DNA of 49,769 bases from Duganella sp. OV510. GTDB taxonomy: Bacteria > Pseudomonadota > Gammaproteobacteria > Burkholderiales > Burkholderiaceae_D. The stretch is taken from contig NZ_FNEQ01000017.1 of the NCBI RefSeq assembly GCF_900100205.1, positions 1-49,769 on the forward strand. Reading direction: 5' to 3'. Under the pieces are notes generated by a model. It saw only the letters and a program-made list of their open reading frames with translations. It was not told the DNA's origin and did no database searches. The translations under genes and the position numbers were made by a program. Positions 45,285-49,769 of this stretch are shown piece by piece (position 1 is the stretch's first letter; every line of letters begins with the position of its first letter).

Positions 45285-46370
45285 GTGAAAAAACTTACTC
45301 TGGCAGCACTGATCATCGGCGGCTTCGCTGCACAAGCCCAAGCGCAATCGAACGTCACCATCTACGGCCTGGTGGATGCAGGTATCGTGAGCGAACGTGG
45401 CGGTGTCAATGGCTCCGTGACCAAAGTCACCAGCGGTATCGGCGGCCAATCGCGTCTGGGTTTCCGTGGCACGGAAGACCTGGGCAATGGTCTGTCGGCG
45501 ATCTTCCAGATGGAAACCGGCTTCAAAGCTGACGACGGCTCGCTGGACACCGCCAACTCGATCTTCAACCGCCAGGCCTTCGTTGGCCTGAAATCCAAAG
45601 ACGCCGGCCAGCTGACCATCGGCCGTCAATACACCATGCTGTACAACGCGCAAAGCCAGGTAGCCGACCCATTCGGCGCAGGCTATGCCGGCACCATCAA
45701 AAACCTGTTCCCATCGGCTGGCGCCAACACCCGCGTGAGCAACGCCATCGTCTACGCCACCCCAACCATGGGCGGCTTCAGCGCTGAAGCCCTGTACGCG
45801 CTGGGCGAACAGGCTGGCAGCGCCACCGCCGGCCGCCAGTTCGGCTTCGGCCTGAACTACGCACAAGGCCCGCTGAACGCGCGTCTGGTGTACAACAACA
45901 AGAACAACGACACCGCTGCGGTTGGCACTACCCCAGCCAAGGCACAGGACACCGGCCGCAACACCATGTTCGCCGCCAACTACGACTTCAAAGTCATCAA
46001 GGCTTACTTCGCTTACAGCGCCGACAAAGGCGTGAACAGCGCCCAGATCCCCGTGGCCAACGCTTACGGCTTCGCCGTGGCACCAAAGGCTAGCACCGAC
46101 AGCAACGACATCCTGATCGGCGCGCAGATCCCTGCTGGCAACGGTTACTTCATGACGTCGTACATCCGCAAGGATGACAAGACCGCCAACAACCAGGACG
46201 CCAACCAGTTCGCGCTGGGCTACCTGTACTCGCTGTCGAAGCGTACCGGCGCGTATGTGTCGTACGCCAAGATCAAGAACAAGAACGGCGCTGGCTACAC
46301 CGTGGGTAACAACAACGAGGCTGGTAGCGGCGACAAAGCCTTCAACGTCGGCATCCGTCACGCGTTCTAA
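45285..46370 (+). CDS. General diffusion porin (Gram-negative porin family)
   Basis: This 361-residue outer-membrane porin belongs to the 16-stranded Porin_4/OmpC-like family common in Burkholderiales. The start is GTG at 45285, directly before the KKLTLAALIIGGFAAQAQA signal peptide. An in-frame ATG at 45219 would place 22 residues before the signal and is rejected. The mature protein begins QSNVTIYGLVDAG. It has a loop with the constriction-type segment FNRQAFVGLKSK and ends in NVGIRHAF, whose terminal Phe is the BAM recognition residue. It stands alone after a terminator and converges with a kinase gene 6 bases away. Confidence 0.93.
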   Translation: MKKLTLAALIIGGFAAQAQAQSNVTIYGLVDAGIVSERGGVNGSVTKVTSGIGGQSRLGFRGTEDLGNGLSAIFQMETGFKADDGSLDTANSIFNRQAFVGLKSKDAGQLTIGRQYTMLYNAQSQVADPFGAGYAGTIKNLFPSAGANTRVSNAIVYATPTMGGFSAEALYALGEQAGSATAGRQFGFGLNYAQGPLNARLVYNNKNNDTAAVGTTPAKAQDTGRNTMFAANYDFKVIKAYFAYSADKGVNSAQIPVANAYGFAVAPKASTDSNDILIGAQIPAGNGYFMTSYIRKDDKTANNQDANQFALGYLYSLSKRTGAYVSYAKIKNKNGAGYTVGNNNEAGSGDKAFNVGIRHAF

Positions 46371-46376
46371 GCTGGT

Positions 46377-47171
46377 CTAAGCAGTTTCCGGCGGTGGCAG
46401 CGGCAGGCGGATCATGATCCGCGTGCCGCCGTCGCTGACGATGGCGATCTCGCCATGCAGTGCCCAGACGCGTTCGCGCATCCCGATCAGGCCAAAGGAC
46501 GATGCCTTGTCCATGTCTTTTTCGGCGATGCCCCGGCCGTCATCATGTATTGTCACATGCAGGTTTCCTTCCTGGCGGTAGAGTGACAGCGTCACCTTGC
46601 GCGCCTTGGTGTGGCGGGCAATATTGGTCAGCGCTTCCTGCGCAATGCGGAAGATTGCCGTGCTGTAGTTATCATCAAGTACCAGATCCTCTTCATTCGC
46701 GTCCAGCGTGCAGGCAATGTTGTTGCGCTCGACGAATCCCTGGCGCAGGCTCTTCAGCGCGAAATACAAGCCTCCTTCATCCAGCGCGCGCGGGCGCAGA
46801 TTGCCGGCGATGCGGCGCAGCGAGCTGATCGCGGACATCAGCAATTCATCCATGCCGGCTTGCAGCCGGCGCGCGGCGGCATTGTTGCTGCTTTGCCGTT
46901 GCAGCAGCGCCAGGTCGCCGCGCAAGGTCGCCAGCAACTGGCCGAGATCATCATGCAGCTCGCGGGCGATGTGCTTGCGTTCTTCCTCGCGGATGGTCTG
47001 CAGCGTTGCCGACAGCTCGCGCAGCTGCGAATACGATTGCTCCAGCTGCTCTTGCACCTGGACGCGCGCGGCCTGCGCCGGCGTCTCGGCGGTCTGGCCC
47101 AGGCGCCAGCACAGGCGTGCGCCCAGGGCCAGCGCGGCCAATATCAGCAGGGAAGAGGGAAGGCGATGCAT
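46377..47171 (-). CDS. NarX/DesK-type (HisKA_3) sensor histidine kinase
   Basis: This 264-residue kinase has one N-terminal membrane segment (about 3-21) and a coiled-coil linker. A HisKA_3 domain follows with phosphoacceptor H73 in ERKHIARELHDDLGQ, then an HATPase_c domain ending in GTRIMIRLPLP. The ATG at 47171 follows GGAG by 6 bases; the ATG at 47183 has no ribosome-binding site. Such kinases normally pair with a NarL-type regulator, but the neighbour is a LytTR regulator, 57 bases upstream on the same strand. It may be the third gene of that signalling unit or an orphan. There is no recognisable sensor domain. Confidence 0.88.
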   Translation of the reverse strand: MHRLPSSLLILAALALGARLCWRLGQTAETPAQAARVQVQEQLEQSYSQLRELSATLQTIREEERKHIARELHDDLGQLLATLRGDLALLQRQSSNNAAARRLQAGMDELLMSAISSLRRIAGNLRPRALDEGGLYFALKSLRQGFVERNNIACTLDANEEDLVLDDNYSTAIFRIAQEALTNIARHTKARKVTLSLYRQEGNLHVTIHDDGRGIAEKDMDKASSFGLIGMRERVWALHGEIAIVSDGGTRIMIRLPLPPPETA

Positions 47172-47240
47172 GTGCAACTCCATGCGGCCGGCGGGCCGCG
47201 TGGAATCACACTAAAGCAGAAGCGGGGAAGGGGATTTGAT

Positions 47241-48008
47241 TTACATCTGTTTAAACAGATGCAGGAAGCTGCGGCTGACTTCCAGCTTGTCGGAGCGGCC
47301 CTTGATCATCACCAGGTGGCGGCCACGGATGTCGCGCGTCACGCCTTCGATGGCGTTGACGTTGACCAGCGTGGCGCGGTGAATCTGCCAGAACAGCGCC
47401 GGGTCCAGTTCTTCGGCCAGGTCGCGCACCGGCTTGCGGATCAGCGCTTCATATTTCTCGGTCTGCACGCAGGTGTACTTCTCGTCGGAACGGAAGAACA
47501 GGATTTCCTCGACCGGGATCATGCGCAGGTCCTGGCCGATGCTGGCCTGTATCCATTGCAGGTGGGCTGGTTTCGGTGCGGCGATCTTTTCGGTCAGCTG
47601 GGCCAGCATGGCGGTCACGCTGGCGTTGACGTCGACTGCGGCGGCCGGCTTGCTGAGGCGGGTCTTGAGGCGGTCGACGGTGACTTGCAGACGCTCCGGC
47701 TCCGGCGGTTTCAGCACGTAGTCAATGGCGCCGCGCTCGAAGGCCTCCACCGCGTAGGCATCGTAGGCGGTGACAAACACGATATTGCTCTTGTTGCCGA
47801 TGACGCTGGCAGCTTCCATGCCGGTCTTGCCCGGCATGCGGATATCCAGGAAGGTGAAGTCCGGCTTCAGCTGGTCAACCAGCTCGATGGCTTCGTCGCC
47901 GTTCTTGGCTTCGCCAATAATGTCCAGTTCGGGCCAGACCTGGCCCAGGCGCATGCGCAACTGGTCGCGCATCAAACGTTCGTCATCTGCAATGATTGCT
48001 GTAGGCAT
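47241..48008 (-). CDS. LytTR-family response regulator
   Basis: This 255-residue regulator has a receiver domain with D8/D9, phosphoacceptor D55 (FLDIRMPG) and an FVTAYDAYAVEAF segment. A linker and a LytTR DNA-binding domain (about 155-255, with FFRSDEKYTCVQTE and FWQIHRATLVNVNAI) follow. It is encoded 69 bases after the LytS-type kinase, and the gap has a 21-base stretch of pure A/T. It is a paralogue of the LytTR regulator at 10914-11612 but clearly distinct in sequence. Targets are unknown. Confidence 0.93.
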   Translation of the reverse strand: MPTAIIADDERLMRDQLRMRLGQVWPELDIIGEAKNGDEAIELVDQLKPDFTFLDIRMPGKTGMEAASVIGNKSNIVFVTAYDAYAVEAFERGAIDYVLKPPEPERLQVTVDRLKTRLSKPAAAVDVNASVTAMLAQLTEKIAAPKPAHLQWIQASIGQDLRMIPVEEILFFRSDEKYTCVQTEKYEALIRKPVRDLAEELDPALFWQIHRATLVNVNAIEGVTRDIRGRHLVMIKGRSDKLEVSRSFLHLFKQM

Positions 48009-48027
48009 TGTGTTCGGGTGTGAAGTG

Positions 48028-48048
48028 TTAATTATTTAATTAATTATT
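48028..48048. other. 21-base pure A/T stretch between kinase and regulator genes
   Basis: All bases from 48028 to 48048 are A or T, built on repeated TTAATTA words, in an otherwise GC-rich setting. It lies 20 bases upstream of the LytTR regulator start codon, so it may belong to its own promoter or be an autoregulatory site. Confidence 0.4.
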
Positions 48049-48077
48049 CAACGAATCGGCGTAATAATCAATCGCTG

Positions 48078-49397
48078 TTATTTTTGGGTTTGCTTGGCCA
48101 GCTGATATGGCACCTCGATGGTGACGATCACGCCGCTCGGACTATTGGCGGCGATCAGCAGCTGCCCCTGCTCGCCGTGCAGCAGTTTCAGCCGCTCGCG
48201 GATGTTGGTCAGGCCGAGGCCGGTGCCGTCGCTAGGCTTGGCGCCGAAGCCCAGGCCATTGTCGATGACGATCACGCGCAGCTTGTTGTGGGCGACATCG
48301 GCGCGCACTTTCAGCGTGCCGCCTTCCGGCTTGCCTTCCAGGCCGTGCTTGATGGCGTTTTCCACCATCGATTGCAGCATCATCGGCGGGAAGGCGGCGG
48401 TGCGCAGGCCTTCCGGCACGTCGATCTCGACGGTGAGGCGTTCTTCCATGCGCATTTTCAGCAGGTTGAGATAGGCTTCCACCATGTCGGTTTCGCGGCC
48501 CAGATTGGTGAACAGCGAGCTGTCGCGCATCTGTGGCAGCACTGCGCGCAGGTATTTGATCAGACTCCGCTGCATGGCGGACGCGCGCGGAGGGTCGGTT
48601 TCGATCAGGTGCTCGACCGAAGCCAGTGTGTTGAACAGGAAGTGCGGCTCGACTTGGGCCTGCATCATTTGCATCTTGGCTTCGCTGAGCTGGCGCTGCA
48701 TGGATTCGCGCTCGGCGGCAGCGTTGGCGGACTGGGTTTCGGCCTCGGCGCGCTTTTTACTGCCCATCAGGAACTTGGTGCCGAACAGGGCCAGCACCAG
48801 CAGCGTGATGAAGCTCTTGAACCAGGTCGAGGCCTGGCCGTGGTAGCGGGCGACTTTCTGCTCGGCGGCGTCATCGACCGCCTCCTCGATGGCATTCGAC
48901 AGCTCCTCGCCAATCTGCGGCGGCAAATCGATGTGAACTTCCTCGCCCGGCAGCGAAGGCAGGGAAGGGACGGACGCCATGCCGGGTTTGCTGGCCTTGG
49001 CTGGCGCGGCTGGCGCCGCCGGCGCCTCGGGAGCTTCAGCGTCGGCCGGTGCTTCTGGTGCTTCCGGCTCGGTGACGGGCGCCGCCTGGCCATCCTCGGT
49101 ATTCTTGTTGCGGATCTTGCCGCGCTGGCTGAAGTGAATGCCACTGTCATCGATGCGGATATTCGTATCGTTGCCTTTGCGCTTGTTCGTGCGCGCATGT
49201 TCGATCTCTTCCTGCACCGGATTGCTGGAGAACAGCTCGTCCTGCAGGATGGAGCCCGCAATCAGCATCAGGATGGCAAACACCAGGAACTTCCACCACG
49301 ACAGCTGGGTAACCCAGGTGACGATCGCATCAAAGCCACGATGCAGCAGGCTGCCGGCGGTCTTTAAGGTGTCTTGCGTTTTAGGCGTAGGAAACAT
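48078..49397 (-). CDS. LytS-type sensor histidine kinase with Ala/Pro/Glu-rich insert
   Basis: This 439-residue kinase has TM1 (about 35-52) and TM2 (about 193-211). They enclose a periplasmic region of about 140 residues with a low-complexity Ala/Pro/Glu stretch (about 105-138) and an acidic helix (about 163-180). The His_kinase domain has phosphoacceptor H252 (QVEPHFLFNTLASVEHL), and the HATPase_c domain has N-box VENAIKHG and GTGLGLTNIRERL. It should signal to the LytTR regulator encoded next on the same strand. The signal is unknown; the insert looks unstructured rather than like a known sensor fold. It is divergent from the rrn promoter region. Confidence 0.92.
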   Translation of the reverse strand: MFPTPKTQDTLKTAGSLLHRGFDAIVTWVTQLSWWKFLVFAILMLIAGSILQDELFSSNPVQEEIEHARTNKRKGNDTNIRIDDSGIHFSQRGKIRNKNTEDGQAAPVTEPEAPEAPADAEAPEAPAAPAAPAKASKPGMASVPSLPSLPGEEVHIDLPPQIGEELSNAIEEAVDDAAEQKVARYHGQASTWFKSFITLLVLALFGTKFLMGSKKRAEAETQSANAAAERESMQRQLSEAKMQMMQAQVEPHFLFNTLASVEHLIETDPPRASAMQRSLIKYLRAVLPQMRDSSLFTNLGRETDMVEAYLNLLKMRMEERLTVEIDVPEGLRTAAFPPMMLQSMVENAIKHGLEGKPEGGTLKVRADVAHNKLRVIVIDNGLGFGAKPSDGTGLGLTNIRERLKLLHGEQGQLLIAANSPSGVIVTIEVPYQLAKQTQK

Positions 49398-49511
49398 GAA
49401 CGGCTTTCACTCTTAACATGATGCAAGTGTACCCAGCGCGGCCGCTGCGCGCCATGCGCGTGCGACAGTCTGCAAAAAATGGCGACCAGACGGTATTTAC
49501 GCGGCAGGCAC

Positions 49512-49540
49512 TTGTCAAAGTGAATTTGGCTTGCTATAGT
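49512..49540 (+). promoter_or_regulatory. Upstream rrn-type promoter (P1)
   Basis: TTGTCA (49512-49517) and TATAGT (49535-49540) are separated by 17 bases and each differs from the sigma-70 consensus at one position. It lies 115 bases after the divergent kinase start, pointing right, with no gene in between. Confidence 0.7.
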
Positions 49541-49596
49541 TCTGTCCCTCGCAAGACAACGCAGACGCTGCAAAGCGAAACGAAGAAAACGAGGGG

Positions 49597-49625
49597 TTGA
49601 CGAGATAAATCAAGTGCTTCATAAT
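49597..49625 (+). promoter_or_regulatory. Downstream rrn-type promoter (P2)
   Basis: TTGACG (49597-49602), a 17-base spacer and CATAAT (49620-49625) make a strong sigma-70 promoter. It is in tandem with the promoter 85 bases upstream, as is common for ribosomal RNA operons. The region before the -35 has several A-runs. Confidence 0.75.
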
Positions 49626-49631
49626 CTCGCT

Positions 49632-49769
49632 TCTGTGCTGATGAACAAAACGCTTCAACAGCAAGTGACACCGGTCTTTAAAAATTTACAGTCGATAAAT
49701 GTGGGCGTTTGATGCTGCAACAAAAAGCATTAAATGCTCAACAAAGAAATATTCAGTAGAAATACTGTC
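49632..49769 (+). ncRNA. Leader of a ribosomal RNA operon (16S gene outside window)
   Basis: No protein gene is present. GGTCTTTAAAAA (49673-49684) resembles the boxA antitermination element. The following ATTTACAG and GTGGGCGTTTGA words match what I remember of Oxalobacteraceae pre-16S leaders. A small hairpin, GCATT-A-AATGC, lies at 49727-49737. Another, CAGTA-GAAA-TACTG, with a GNRA tetraloop, ends 2 bases from the window edge. The 16S gene itself is not reached, so the identification is an inference. Confidence 0.7.

Overview
The window looks like chromosomal DNA of a high-GC betaproteobacterium, most likely a member of the Oxalobacteraceae (Massilia/Duganella/Janthinobacterium group). 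This is inferred from gene content (prp operon with acnD and prpF, a cysI-DUF934-cysH-cysD-cysN order, CysB-type regulator, Porin_4-type porin, several LytS/LytTR pairs) and from a ribosomal-operon leader at the right edge. No taxonomic search was run. About 40 protein genes cover nearly all of the sequence. No phage, insertion sequence, CRISPR array, tRNA or complete rRNA gene is visible, so most of the window is ordinary core genome with a few accessory signalling genes.

Layout. 1-1592 (minus): rfbB-rfbA for dTDP-rhamnose, with rfbA cut by the window edge. 1780-4912: a cold-shock gene, then the clpS-clpA protein-quality-control pair on the opposite strand. 5041-8358: a secreted tricorn-like S41 peptidase. 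8463-10907: an FtsX/MacB-type ABC permease with no ATPase beside it but with a convincing sigma-54 promoter. It is convergent with a minus-strand group of alpha/beta hydrolase, LytS-type kinase and LytTR regulator (10914-13520). 13621-25159: the propionate (2-methylcitrate cycle) locus. Here prpR is divergent from prpB-prpC-acnD-prpF-prpE, followed by a DUF485 gene and actP. A near-perfect -24/-12 promoter and an array of TGTTTCA boxes lie between prpR and prpB. 25279-28530: a five-PAS GGDEF-EAL protein. 28527-30648: exonuclease III, an AT-rich gap, and two small unknown genes. 30661-34946: pepA divergent from lptF-lptG-cbiX. 34956-37262: a three-gene minus-strand group (unknown protein, glutamine cyclotransferase, MipA-like outer-membrane protein). 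37312-43370: the sulfate assimilation operon cysI-DUF934-cysH-cysD-cysN-cobA, divergent from cysB and a methyltransferase. 45285-46370: a porin. 46377-49397: a second LytS/LytTR pair plus a NarX-like kinase. 49512-49769: tandem promoters and leader of what should be an rrn operon whose 16S gene starts just outside the window.

How it fits together. Propionate can be imported (ActP), activated (PrpE) and oxidised through 2-methylcitrate under PrpR and sigma-54. Sulfate is activated by CysDN, reduced by an iron-sulfur APS reductase (CysH with paired CC and CxxC cysteines, so no CysC is needed) and by siroheme sulfite reductase CysI. CobA and CbiX supply two of the three siroheme-forming activities. 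CysB, with its inducer-site residues conserved, is the probable regulator. LptF/LptG, MipA-like protein, porin and rhamnose genes serve the cell envelope.

No clearly undescribed multi-gene system was found. The best leads are regulatory: a second sigma-54 promoter on an orphan ABC permease, the operator arrays at prp and cys, a 13-bp inverted repeat between prpE and the acetate permease genes, and a probable leaderless lptF transcript.
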